A DNA stretch of 18,291 bases from Tidjanibacter sp. (GTDB taxonomy: Bacteria > Bacteroidota > Bacteroidia > Bacteroidales > Rikenellaceae), in contig JAGBYS010000152.1 in assembly GCA_017628675.1 (NCBI GenBank), positions 1 through 18,291 on the forward strand, given 5' to 3'. Shown one piece after another: positions 1 through 7,089 of this stretch (positions are counted from its first letter, which is position 1; each line of letters begins with the position of its first letter). The notes under the pieces were generated by a model. It ran no database searches. It saw nothing but the letters and a program-made list of their open reading frames with translations, and was not told where the DNA came from. The position numbers and the translations under genes were made by a program.

Positions 1-115
1 TCTGCGCTCGTCACGACCGCTCAAGGCAGTCGCTTATCCGCCGCCGATGCAATTGCGGGGTCCAAGGTGCGTTCCGCGCAGGGTTTATTACTTTTTGCCT
101 TCCCCAAAGCCCCAT
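1..115. other. unassigned left-edge sequence, no gene recognised
   Basis: All three plus-strand frames are open from the left edge for about 38-58 codons, so an open frame here does not argue for coding. None of the short translations resembles a family I know. The segment is flanked by a weak inverted pair, CTGCGC near position 3 and GCGCAG near position 77, so it could be a structured RNA or a degenerate repeat, but I cannot assign it. With the two entries that follow, this describes the gene-free stretch 1-317. Confidence 0.2.
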
Positions 116-153
116 AAAAAAGTTCACGGGTTACATTTTTGTAACCCGTGAAC
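116..153 (-). terminator. intrinsic terminator built on a 32-bp palindrome
   Basis: Positions 122-153 form a perfect hairpin with 14-bp arms (GTTCACGGGTTACA and its complement) and a 4-nt loop. On the minus strand it is followed directly by six T residues (121-116), the classical shape of a Rho-independent terminator. It would end transcripts coming from the murF-alr / methyltransferase pair. The same 32 bp occurs in reverse orientation at 12476-12507, there without a T tract, so the palindrome is also a dispersed repeat. Confidence 0.6.
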
Positions 154-195
154 AAACTGAAATCTTACTACCATAAGCCAAAGAAAGCTCCCACA

Positions 196-319
196 AAAAA
201 ACGACTAAAAAGGATGAATTTCAAGGCCCTCGAGGACCGAGCAACCGCAGTTTACTAAAGGTAAATGAGGATTGCGAGGTCGAGAGAAACGCCGAAATTC
301 GCCTTTTTAGTCGTTTTTT
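196..319 (-). repeat. long imperfect inverted repeat at the 3' end of the methyltransferase gene
   Basis: The left arm (196-222) and right arm (294-319) pair over 25 bases, interrupted only by AT opposite C; the shared arm core is CGACTAAAAAGG. The right arm begins inside the stop codon of the minus-strand methyltransferase gene. Between the arms are weaker pairings (GACC/GGTC and GCAA/TTGC) that lead to an apical small hairpin at 245-270. In the transcript this would be one very long 3' stem-loop. It could act as a terminator or as a barrier to 3' exonucleases, which is inference. Confidence 0.6.
245..270 (-). repeat. 3'-end hairpin element, copy 1
   Basis: The plus strand reads CCGCAGTTTAC, then TAAAG, then GTAAATGAGG. 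TTTAC (251-255) pairs with GTAAA (261-265). The other copies at 3586-3611 and 12821-12845 have TTTGC pairing with GCAAA, so an A-T pair here is replaced by G-C there. The element lies 47 nt past the stop codon of the minus-strand methyltransferase gene and at the apex of the long inverted repeat 196-319. Confidence 0.55.
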
Positions 320-1052
320 ATCGGCCGAGGATAAAGATGGTAGGCTTCTTATGCATCTCGGGCTTTGGGGCCTTGCGCCACTCGGCAACGGAGAGTGTGC
401 GGATGAACTCGGTGGGCGAGGTTATATCCACCGCCACAGTGACCCTCACGGAGGGTTGCAACACCGAGAGCATATCGGCAAAGAGTTTTTCGTTGCGATA
501 GGGGGCCTCAATAAAGATCTGGCTCTGATTCTCCTGCAGGGCTCGGCGCTCGAAGTTTTTGATTGCTCGTGAGCGCTCGGCGGGCTTAATGGGAAGGTAG
601 CCGTTGAAGGCGAAGCTCTGGCCATTCTGACCGCTGGCCATCAGGGCCATAAGTATCGACGAAGGGCCCACCAGGGGGACAATCTCTATGCCCAAGCGTT
701 GTGCGGCGGCCACCACATCGGCACCAGGGTCGGCCACGCCGGGCAGTCCCGCCTCGCTTATGATGCCACAATCGCGCCCCTCGAGTATGGGTTTAAGAAG
801 TGGTGCCACCTCCATCTCTGATGTATGTTCGCTACACTCGGCAAACTCTAACTCCTCAATCGGGCGGCCAATCTTAGCAGCCGAGAGGAAGCGTCGTGCC
901 GTGCGCACATTCTCCACAATGAAGTAGTCGATAGCCCCCATAACGGCCCTATTGGCCTCGGGGAGCACATCGTAGGGGTCGCCCTCGCTTATGGGGCAAG
1001 GGAGCATATAGATCTTGCCGTACTTACTCTGCCTCTCCATACGATCCCTCAT
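318..1052 (-). CDS. RsmI-like SAM-dependent methyltransferase (tetrapyrrole methylase fold)
   Basis: This 244-residue protein belongs to the tetrapyrrole methylase superfamily and is closest to RsmI, which 2'-O-methylates C1402 of 16S rRNA. Supporting motifs are the glycine-rich run AGLPGVADPGADVV (residues 101-114), VGPSSILMALMASG (128-141) and FIEAPYR in the C-terminal half, which match the SAM-binding and substrate segments of RsmI. The N-terminal strand reads MLPCPISEG instead of the canonical TPIGNL, and the protein is about 35-40 residues shorter than usual RsmI. It may therefore be the second RsmI-type paralogue found in Bacteroidetes, with another target. The start overlaps the murF-alr stop by one base (TAATG), which suggests translational coupling. 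An internal ATG at position 1040, preceded by GAGGG, is an alternative start that would drop four residues. The fold is certain; the exact substrate is not. Confidence 0.85.
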   Translation of the reverse strand: MRDRMERQSKYGKIYMLPCPISEGDPYDVLPEANRAVMGAIDYFIVENVRTARRFLSAAKIGRPIEELEFAECSEHTSEMEVAPLLKPILEGRDCGIISEAGLPGVADPGADVVAAAQRLGIEIVPLVGPSSILMALMASGQNGQSFAFNGYLPIKPAERSRAIKNFERRALQENQSQIFIEAPYRNEKLFADMLSVLQPSVRVTVAVDITSPTEFIRTLSVAEWRKAPKPEMHKKPTIFILGR

Positions 1053-3367
1053 TACTCTTTTACATATATTCTTTTCACGCGCGCGGACACGGAGGTCATA
1101 ACCTCATAGGGGATAGTCTGGAGCACTCGGGCCATCTCCACCACGGAGCCGCCCTCGCCACCGAAGATGACAACCTCGTCGCCCTCCTTGCACTCAATGC
1201 CCGTGACATCCACCATACAGCTATCCATACATACCCTGCCGATGATGGGGGCCCTCACTCCTGCCACGCTCACACTCCAGGCTCCGTCGCCCAGCCTACG
1301 GTCGAGGCCGTCGGCATAGCCGATAGGGATGGTAGCAACCTTTGTTGTGGAGGTAATCTTGCCCACACGACCGTAGCCCACCGTCTCACCTGCCTCGAGG
1401 GTCTTCACTTGCACGATGCGTGTTGTGAGCCTCGAGATGGGGCTCACACCCTCGCCCACGCCATAGAGTCCAATGCCCAGGCGGCACATATCGTACCTCG
1501 AGTCGGGGTAGTATTCCATACCCGCCGTGTTGTTTATGTGGCGCAGGGGGCGGTAAGGCAGGGATGTCATAATAGCCTCCGTGATGGCAGCAAACCTCTC
1601 CTGCTGCACCCTCACAAAGGGCTCCTCCTCGGGCATATCGGCCGTGGCGAAGTGGGAGAACATACTCCTTACCGTGAGCAGGCTGCGCAGCTCGGCGAGC
1701 CTCTGGGTGAGGCTTGCCACATCCTCCATCCTGAAGCCCAGGCGGTGCATACCGCTATCTATCTTCAGGTGGATGGGATAGTCGCTCTCGCCCGCCTTCT
1801 CTACGGCCTCCGCAAAGGCCTCCAGCGAGGAGAAGTTATATATCTCTGGTTCAAGTCTATAGGAGGTCATCAGGGCGAAGCTGTCCGCATCGGCATTGAG
1901 CACCACGATGGGCATTGTAATACCCTTCTGTCGGAGCAGCACACCCTCATCCGCAAAGGCTACAGCCAGGTAGTCGACACCCTCGTGTTGGAGTGCGCTG
2001 GCCACCTCATAGTCGCCGTGGCCGTAGCTCGACGCCTTGACCATAACCATCAGTTTCGTACCCGCCTCCAGGCGCGCACGGTAGCGGTTGAGGTTGGCAA
2101 CCATCGTCGAGAGGTTGACCTCCAGAACGGTGGTGTGGCACTGGCGCGAGAGGGAGTGCACGATGCGGTCAAAACCCGACATTGGGCCACCCTTAATCAG
2201 CACAGCCGCCCCCTCAAACCTATCCTGGGTGAGCACCTTCAGCAGCTCGTCGGTCGAGGAGTAGAACTCGTCGGTGTCGGCAAACAGGTGTTTATGGGCG
2301 GCAATGAAGCGGCCCACGCCTATGGTCCTATCGACCCCTGCGGCGGCCACCACACGCGCAATGCGGCGGTAGATCTCCTCGTCGGGCAGGGCACTATAGA
2401 GCATATCGGAGAGGATGGCTATGCGCCTACGGCCGCCGGCCACCTCCCTGAGCGAGTCGAGAGCGATGCTCAGCGAGTTGATATCGGAGTTGTGGGTGTC
2501 GCTCAGCACCACCGAGCCCCCCAGGCCCTCCGACAGCGAGAGGCGCAACTTCACAGGCTCCGAGTGGGCCAGGCGCTCCTCCACCTCCCCGCGGTCGAAG
2601 CCCAGGGTGGCGTAGAGCTCGGCAACCATAGCCCTCATATTCTCCACCCCCACCTTATTTTTCACAGCCGCCAGCGACTCTACAATGTAGCCATTCGAGG
2701 CGTTATAGATAACCTTGCGAGTGCGGGCAAAGAGTGTCGCCTTCTCGGCAGCCTTATGGGCCCTATCCACGAAGTTCTCGTCGTGCTGTGCCTCCAGCGA
2801 GGTGAAGATGCCTATGTCGGGGCGGATGATAGCCTCCAGCTGTGCCATCTCATCGGGGCGCGAGATGCCCGCCTCAATGACGGCTATATCCTCACTACCC
2901 TCCATCATCAACAGCGATAGAGCCACGCCCAGCTGTGAGTTGTAGCTCCTGGGCGAACGGAAGACCCTCACACCCTCAGGTGCCGACTCGGCAATCCACT
3001 CCTTCACGGCCGTCTTGCCCGTCGAACCCGTCACCGCCACCATCACACCATCGAAGTGGCTACGATAGTCGGCCGCAACCCTCTGCAGGGCCCTCAGCGA
3101 GCGAGGCACCACCACAAATCCCGCCTCGGGATACTCCGCAGTGTCCACCTCACGCTCCACCATAAAGCCCCTCACACCCCTACGGTAGAGGTCGCCAATG
3201 AAGTTGTGACCGTCGTGGTTCACACCCGCAATGGCCACAAACATAGGGGCACTCTCGGGAGCAAAACTGTGGCGCGAGTCGGTCATCACACTCCTCACCT
3301 CCACATTCTCGCCCACGAGCCTTCCACCCCGCGCGATACTCGCAATCTCCGCTAACCTATACTTCAT
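1052..3367 (-). CDS. murF-alr: bifunctional UDP-MurNAc-tripeptide:D-Ala-D-Ala ligase / alanine racemase
   Basis: This is a fusion typical of Bacteroidetes. Residues 1 to about 410 are MurF, which adds D-Ala-D-Ala to UDP-MurNAc-tripeptide in the cytoplasm; about 412-771 are a PLP-dependent alanine racemase that supplies D-alanine. Seen in MurF: P-loop GSTGKT (114-119), SYNSQLGV (141-148), EAGIS (165-169), and HNSDINS (292-298) of the ADP-binding domain. Seen in Alr: PLP lysine K444 in VMVKASSYGHG, and the second catalytic tyrosine Y665 in VGYGR. I chose the ATG at 3367 because homology begins there (MKYRLAEIAS). The frame stays open 49 codons upstream, but that stretch is repeat-derived. The MurF central domain looks shortened: residue 230 passes almost directly to the VENMRAMVAELY helix, where relatives have about 55 more residues. 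The gene is followed by the methyltransferase with a one-base overlap. No clear promoter was found. Confidence 0.93.
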   Translation of the reverse strand: MKYRLAEIASIARGGRLVGENVEVRSVMTDSRHSFAPESAPMFVAIAGVNHDGHNFIGDLYRRGVRGFMVEREVDTAEYPEAGFVVVPRSLRALQRVAADYRSHFDGVMVAVTGSTGKTAVKEWIAESAPEGVRVFRSPRSYNSQLGVALSLLMMEGSEDIAVIEAGISRPDEMAQLEAIIRPDIGIFTSLEAQHDENFVDRAHKAAEKATLFARTRKVIYNASNGYIVESLAAVKNKVGVENMRAMVAELYATLGFDRGEVEERLAHSEPVKLRLSLSEGLGGSVVLSDTHNSDINSLSIALDSLREVAGGRRRIAILSDMLYSALPDEEIYRRIARVVAAAGVDRTIGVGRFIAAHKHLFADTDEFYSSTDELLKVLTQDRFEGAAVLIKGGPMSGFDRIVHSLSRQCHTTVLEVNLSTMVANLNRYRARLEAGTKLMVMVKASSYGHGDYEVASALQHEGVDYLAVAFADEGVLLRQKGITMPIVVLNADADSFALMTSYRLEPEIYNFSSLEAFAEAVEKAGESDYPIHLKIDSGMHRLGFRMEDVASLTQRLAELRSLLTVRSMFSHFATADMPEEEPFVRVQQERFAAITEAIMTSLPYRPLRHINNTAGMEYYPDSRYDMCRLGIGLYGVGEGVSPISRLTTRIVQVKTLEAGETVGYGRVGKITSTTKVATIPIGYADGLDRRLGDGAWSVSVAGVRAPIIGRVCMDSCMVDVTGIECKEGDEVVIFGGEGGSVVEMARVLQTIPYEVMTSVSARVKRIYVKE

Positions 3368-3396
3368 TGTTCTTTTTTTCTTAGTCGCCTTTTTTC

Positions 3397-3418
3397 GCAC
3401 CTTTTTGTAAAAAGCTGC
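3397..3418. repeat. small inverted repeat upstream of murF-alr
   Basis: GCA-C-CTTTTT, a GT loop, then AAAAAG-C-TGC form nine pairs around a C-C mismatch. It sits just upstream of the chosen murF-alr start. From memory, similar GCTTTTT/AAAAAG palindromes are dispersed in Bacteroidales intergenic DNA. It helps explain why the open frame upstream of the true start is not real coding sequence. Confidence 0.35.
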
Positions 3419-3433
3419 ACCAAAAACTTTTAG

Positions 3434-3450
3434 ACGATACTGCGTATCGT
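3434..3450. repeat. 7-bp-arm palindrome upstream of murF-alr
   Basis: ACGATAC, loop TGC, GTATCGT is an exact palindrome 67 bp upstream of the murF-alr start. It could be a hairpin in the 5' leader or a binding site for a dimeric regulator. There is no further evidence for either. Confidence 0.35.
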
Positions 3451-3460
3451 TGTATTTGCC

Positions 3461-3496
3461 AAGGGTCCCAGGGGTTCCAAGGGTTCCAGGAGTCCC
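3461..3496. repeat. 9-bp minisatellite, four units
   Basis: Four consecutive 9-mers follow the consensus ARGGGTYCC: AAGGGTCCC (3461), AGGGGTTCC (3470), AAGGGTTCC (3479) and AGGAGTCCC (3488), with a partial fifth. Because 9 is a multiple of 3, the minus strand reads as a PGT/LGT peptide repeat in frame with murF-alr. This keeps the upstream frame open without making it a gene. Confidence 0.65.
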
Positions 3497-3546
3497 AGGG
3501 TTACTTAATTTCATTAAGGTCCTTAAGGAACCTTTCTCTGCCTTAG

Positions 3547-3581
3547 GTCGTTTGTCGTTCGACTTTAGACCTTAGACCCCA
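3547..3581. repeat. 7-bp tandem array, five degenerate units
   Basis: The units GTCGTTT, GTCGTTC, GACTTTA, GACCTTA and GACCCCA follow one another with a 7-bp period, preceded by CTTAGG. A related array with the same CTTAGGTCG lead-in lies at 12630-12670 in the same orientation, so the two are copies of a dispersed element. Confidence 0.5.
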
Positions 3582-3585
3582 TTTG

Positions 3586-3611
3586 CCGCAGTTTGCTGAA
3601 CGCAAATGATG
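3586..3611 (-). repeat. 3'-end hairpin element, copy 2
   Basis: The plus strand reads CCGCAGTTTGC, TGAAC, GCAAATGATG. TTTGC pairs with GCAAA around a 5-nt loop. It lies 44 nt past the stop of the minus-strand peptidase gene, beyond the hairpin 3618-3645, and is bracketed by CCCCA (3577-3581) and TGGGG (3617-3621). An alternative fold pairs CATTTGC with GCAAATG on the minus strand. It differs from copy 1 at 5 of 26 positions. Confidence 0.55.
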
Positions 3612-3617
3612 TTTTGT

Positions 3618-3645
3618 GGGGCAAGCCTAACGCAGCACTTGCCCC
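3618..3645 (-). terminator. hairpin just downstream of the peptidase gene
   Basis: GGGGCAAG and CTTGCCCC form a perfect 8-bp GC-rich stem with a 12-nt loop, starting 10 nt after the stop codon. No long T run follows on the minus strand, so it may act together with the adjacent element at 3586-3611 as a transcript 3' end rather than as a textbook terminator. Confidence 0.45.
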
Positions 3646-3655
3646 GCTATGCGCC

Positions 3656-5740
3656 TTATTTAAGGATCTCGTCGATCAAAGCCTGAGTCTCGGGCTCGTG
3701 ACCACGGAAGGCCACATAAAGCTCCATAGGATGACGGATGCCGCCCTTGGAGAGAACCTCCTCACGGAACAGGTTGCCGCACTCACGCGAGAAGATACCC
3801 ATCTCTTTGAACTTCTCGAAGGCGTCGGCATCGAGCACCTCGGCCCACTTGTAGCCGTAGTAGCCTGCAGCATAGCCGCCCGAGAAGATGTGGCTGAAGG
3901 AGCAACCCATATGGGTACCCTCAACTACGGGCAGCACCTGGGTCGAGGCCGAAGCCTTGCGCTCGAAGGCCACAACATCCTCGATGGGCTCGGTGATGGT
4001 GTGGTAGGCCATATCGATAGTACCGAAGGATACCTGGCGGATGTTGGCATAGGCGGCCAGGTATTTCTTCGAGGCGATGATCTTATCCCTCAGCTCGGCG
4101 GGCATCTTCTCGCCGGTCTGGTAGTGTACGGCCACAATGTCGAGGAACTCGGGCTGGATGGCCCAGTTCTCAAGCACCTGGCTGGGGAGCTCCACGAAGT
4201 CGCGGTAGACATTGGTGCCGGTGAGCGACTCGTAGGTACCCTTGGCGAAGAGGCCGTGGAGGCAGTGACCAAACTCGTGGAGGAAGGTCTCAAACTCGTC
4301 GAAGGTCAGGAGCGAAGGGGTGCTCTCGGTAGGCTTGGTGAAGTTGCCGCAGAGCGAGATGAAGGGACGCACCTCCTGGCCATCCACACTCTTCATCTCC
4401 CTGAAGGCGGTCATCCACGCGCCACCACGCTTGGTTGCACGGGGGAAGAAGTCCATATAGAGCACGCCCAGGAAGTCGCCGTTCTCCTCCAGCACATCGT
4501 AGGCCTTCACATCGGGGTGGTATACATCGATTGCGGTATTCTCCACAAAACGGATACCATAGAGCCTCTCGGCCAGAGTGAAGATACCCTTCTTCACATT
4601 CTCCAGCTCGAAGTAGGGTTTCACCTCCTCCTCATTGTAGGAGAACTTGGCAACTTTGTATTTCTCATTCCAGTATGCCCAATCCCAAGGCATACTCTCA
4701 TAGTCGGCGCCATTCTTCTTGGCATAGGCAGCCACAGCTTTGTAGTCCTTCTTGGCATAGGCGATGGTAGCCGAGCGGAGCTCCTCGAGGAAGCTCAGAA
4801 CGGTGGGGGTCTTCTCGGCCATACGCTCCTCGAGCACGAAGTCGGCATAGGTCTGGTAGCCAAACAGGCGTGCCATCTCCAGACGGAGCTCCGAGATGCG
4901 CTGTACATTCTTCAGGTTGTCGAACTCACCACCCACGCAACGCGAGTTGGAAGCCCTCCACACCTGCTCCTTCAGCTCACGGTCCGACGAGTAGGTCAGG
5001 AAGGGGAACATACTTGCCTGCTGCAGGGTCACGGTCCAACCCTCCTCGCCACGAGCCTTAGCCTCGGCAGCCATAGCCTCACGCACAAAGGCGGGGAGCT
5101 CTGCAACCTTAGCCTCATCGGTGATATTGAGGCTGAAGGCGTTGGTGGCCGAGAGAACATTCTGCTCGAAGTGGAGCGAAAGACCCGAGAGCTCCTCGGA
5201 GATCTTCCTATACTGCTCCTTCTGCTCGTCGCTGAGGTTGGCACCATTGCGCACAAAGCCCTTATAGGTGTTCTCCAGGAGTTTAGCCTCCTCCTCATTG
5301 AGGCCGAGGTTCTCCTTCTGCTCATAGACAGCCTTCACACGCTCCCAGAGCTGGGGGTTCAGATTCACATCGTTCGAGAAGGCCACCAGGTCGGGCTGAA
5401 TCTCAATGGCCAGAGCCTGCATCTCGTCGCTGGTCTCATTGCCGTTGAGCACAAAGAAGATGGTCGAAACGTGGTTCAGCAACTCACCGCTGCGCTCCAT
5501 AGCTACGATGGTGTTCTCAAAGGTGGGCTCCTCGGTGTTGTTCACGATAGCATCCACCTCTTTGCGAGCCTCTGCCAGGGCGTAGTCGAAAGCGGGTTTA
5601 TAGTGCTCGAGTTTGATTTTCGAGAACTCGGGAGTGCCATAAGGGGTCTGGCCCTGATTAATCAGCGGGTTGTTCTCAATGGAGTTGCAACCACCAAGCA
5701 TAGCTGCTGCCATAACGAAAGTAACGATTTGTTTTTTCAT
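3656..5740 (-). CDS. dcp: peptidyl-dipeptidase Dcp, M3 family metallopeptidase, probable lipoprotein
   Basis: This 694-residue zinc peptidase of family M3A has the length usual for Dcp, which removes dipeptides from the C-termini of short peptides. The HEFGH site is at residues 488-492 (zinc ligands H488 and H492, catalytic E489), and the third ligand E517 lies in FVELPSQ 25 residues later, the normal M3 spacing. The N-terminus has a short basic start, a hydrophobic stretch and the lipobox LGGC (Cys18), so the protein should be exported and lipid-anchored. It would then digest peptides in the periplasm or at the outer membrane, unlike cytoplasmic E. coli Dcp. No clear lipoprotein surface-export signal follows the cysteine. 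It lies 52 bp downstream of the amidase gene on the same strand, with no TAnnTTTG box between, so co-transcription is likely. Physiological substrate unknown. Confidence 0.92.
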   Translation of the reverse strand: MKKQIVTFVMAAAMLGGCNSIENNPLINQGQTPYGTPEFSKIKLEHYKPAFDYALAEARKEVDAIVNNTEEPTFENTIVAMERSGELLNHVSTIFFVLNGNETSDEMQALAIEIQPDLVAFSNDVNLNPQLWERVKAVYEQKENLGLNEEEAKLLENTYKGFVRNGANLSDEQKEQYRKISEELSGLSLHFEQNVLSATNAFSLNITDEAKVAELPAFVREAMAAEAKARGEEGWTVTLQQASMFPFLTYSSDRELKEQVWRASNSRCVGGEFDNLKNVQRISELRLEMARLFGYQTYADFVLEERMAEKTPTVLSFLEELRSATIAYAKKDYKAVAAYAKKNGADYESMPWDWAYWNEKYKVAKFSYNEEEVKPYFELENVKKGIFTLAERLYGIRFVENTAIDVYHPDVKAYDVLEENGDFLGVLYMDFFPRATKRGGAWMTAFREMKSVDGQEVRPFISLCGNFTKPTESTPSLLTFDEFETFLHEFGHCLHGLFAKGTYESLTGTNVYRDFVELPSQVLENWAIQPEFLDIVAVHYQTGEKMPAELRDKIIASKKYLAAYANIRQVSFGTIDMAYHTITEPIEDVVAFERKASASTQVLPVVEGTHMGCSFSHIFSGGYAAGYYGYKWAEVLDADAFEKFKEMGIFSRECGNLFREEVLSKGGIRHPMELYVAFRGHEPETQALIDEILK

Positions 5741-5792
5741 TGTGTTTTAGGTACTTAATTTATTTAGTTTGAATTTGTTTTTACCGGAAAAA

Positions 5793-6974
5793 TCAGAGGC
5801 GGCGGAAGTAGTCGCTCTCACGGGCCACCACAAAGGCTCCGGGGAAGTGACCTGCGGCCTCGGCCTGGAGCTGACAAGCCTCCTCAAACGACCCTGCGGG
5901 CACAATGCAACGCCAACTGCCCGTGGAGGTCTGCACCTGCTCGATGCGGCCCTTGTAGGGGCCAAACTTGCCGTCATTGGGATCGGAGTGCTTCGAGAGT
6001 GTACATATCTGGACATAGTATTTGGGGCCTTCGTATGGCCTCTCCTCCGCAGTGGCCCCCTCGGCCTTAGCCACCACATCCTCGGCCGCAAGGCCCTCGG
6101 TGGATGTGACGGTGGGGGTCGCGACGGGAGTGGTAGCTGCACTCTCTTTGTCTTTTGCCTCAGCCGCACCTGCAACCAGCAGCTCGGCCTTGGCATTGAA
6201 CATATCGCGGTACTCGCCAACGGCATCAAAGAGCGCCTTGACAACCTTGTTGAAACCCGCCTCGCTATGCAGATACTCACGATCCTTCTTGTTGGTCATA
6301 AAGCCCATCTCGGTAAGCACTGCGGGCATAGCCGTACGCCACAAGACCAGATAGGGGCCCTGCATTGCACCTCGGTTGGCGATGGTGGTATTCTTGGCGT
6401 AGTGTTTCTGGATCATCTCCGCAAAGGCCATACTGCCCTCGGCGTGGGCATACTGCATCAGCGAAAAGATGATGTAACTCTCGGGACTGTCGGGGTCGTA
6501 ACCCTCATACTTCTCCTGATAGTCGCCCTCGAGCACCACAACGGAGTTCTCCCTCTGGGCCACCTCCAGGTTTTTCTCACTCTTGTCGATACCCATTATG
6601 TAGGTCGAGCTGCCGTTGGCCGTATTGTTGCCCACGGCGTCGGTGTGGATCGAGAGGAAGAGGTCAGCCCCTGCCCTATTGGCAATTCGACCCCTCTCGT
6701 GAAGCTCAATGAAGGTGTCGTCGGTGCGGGTATAGATGACCTTCACCTCGGGATAGGCCTCCGTGATGCGCCTACCCAACTCGAGTGCCACCTTCAGATT
6801 GAGGTCCTTCTCAAGCTTCGTGCCCCAGTGACAGCCGGGGTCCTTACCTCCGTGTCCGGCGTCGATGACAATGGTCGAAAAACGGCGAGTTTTCTCACCA
6901 TTTTGTGCCTCTGCCGACGCAATAACACAGAAAGAAAGCGTTAATATGAGTAGTATGCGCGTTGTAAGTTTCAT
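5793..6974 (-). CDS. N-acetylmuramoyl-L-alanine amidase (Amidase_3) with C-terminal SPOR domain
   Basis: This secreted 393-residue zinc amidase cleaves the bond between MurNAc and the stem peptide, typically during daughter-cell separation. A signal peptide spans about residues 1-23, with cleavage expected after AEA. The catalytic domain has the zinc ligands H41 (DAGHGGKDPG), E55 (KLEKDLNL) and H110 (FLSIH), plus the catalytic glutamate E222 in LTEMGFMTN. After an Ala/Thr/Pro-rich linker (about 265-305), residues about 313-388 (YYVQICTLSK onward) resemble a SPOR domain, which binds denuded glycan at the septum and would target the enzyme there. It is transcribed divergently from lptD and is followed by dcp. 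The family is AmiA/AmiB/AmiC-like; which of these it matches functionally cannot be told from sequence. Confidence 0.92.
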   Translation of the reverse strand: MKLTTRILLILTLSFCVIASAEAQNGEKTRRFSTIVIDAGHGGKDPGCHWGTKLEKDLNLKVALELGRRITEAYPEVKVIYTRTDDTFIELHERGRIANRAGADLFLSIHTDAVGNNTANGSSTYIMGIDKSEKNLEVAQRENSVVVLEGDYQEKYEGYDPDSPESYIIFSLMQYAHAEGSMAFAEMIQKHYAKNTTIANRGAMQGPYLVLWRTAMPAVLTEMGFMTNKKDREYLHSEAGFNKVVKALFDAVGEYRDMFNAKAELLVAGAAEAKDKESAATTPVATPTVTSTEGLAAEDVVAKAEGATAEERPYEGPKYYVQICTLSKHSDPNDGKFGPYKGRIEQVQTSTGSWRCIVPAGSFEEACQLQAEAAGHFPGAFVVARESDYFRRL

Positions 6975-6991
6975 TGTTTTTGCTATTTTTG
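6962..6991 (+). promoter_or_regulatory. predicted Bacteroidetes promoter for lptD
   Basis: TTG (6962-6964), a 19-nt spacer and TATTTTTG (6984-6991) match the Bacteroidetes sigma-ABfr consensus TTG-N19-21-TAnnTTTG. Transcription would start near 6998, giving a leader of about 85 nt. The site overlaps the start codon of the divergent amidase gene. Confidence 0.45.
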
Positions 6992-7040
6992 CTCGATGAT
7001 TCCCGCCTTAAGAGTGGTGAGAATCACACGATTAGGATTT

Positions 7041-7061
7041 TTTGCCGACTCCGTCGGCAAA
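7041..7061. promoter_or_regulatory. perfect palindrome at the predicted amidase transcription start
   Basis: TTTGCCGAC, loop TCC, GTCGGCAAA is an exact 9-bp-arm palindrome. Its right end supplies the TTTG of the predicted amidase -7 box, and it lies in the untranslated leader of lptD. It could be an operator controlling both divergent genes or a 5' hairpin of either transcript. Confidence 0.4.
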
Positions 7062-7089
7062 GGTAACGATTTTTTACGAGATTTTGAAA
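7058..7089 (-). promoter_or_regulatory. predicted Bacteroidetes promoter for the amidase gene
   Basis: On the minus strand TACCTTTG (7065-7058) is an exact TAnnTTTG box. TTTC (7089-7086) lies 20 nt upstream and could stand in for the -33 TTG element. Transcription would begin near 7051, about 75 nt before the start codon. The -33 region overlaps the proposed lptD start codon at 7084. Confidence 0.5.

Noticed and set aside
1..117. C-terminal fragment of a plus-strand gene ending at TAA 115-117
   Set aside because: All three plus frames are open here and none gives a recognisable sequence, so choosing one frame would be arbitrary.
196..319. Attachment site or insertion-sequence ends at the long inverted repeats
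   Set aside because: There is no transposase or integrase, the arms lie only about 70 bp apart, one arm is part of the neighbouring gene's end, and no target-site duplication is visible.
3593..5758. 721-codon open frame on the plus strand antisense to dcp, and similar long antisense frames at 1409-2920, 5769-6944, 7279-8559, 12909-14261, 14376-16148 and 16169-17404
   Set aside because: The cases I checked (antisense to dcp and korA) are codon-aligned with the real gene, so stops can only arise from TTA, CTA or TCA codons, which these genes avoid. The translations are compositionally odd (His-, Gly- and Val-rich) and resemble no family, whereas the opposite strand encodes clear homologues.
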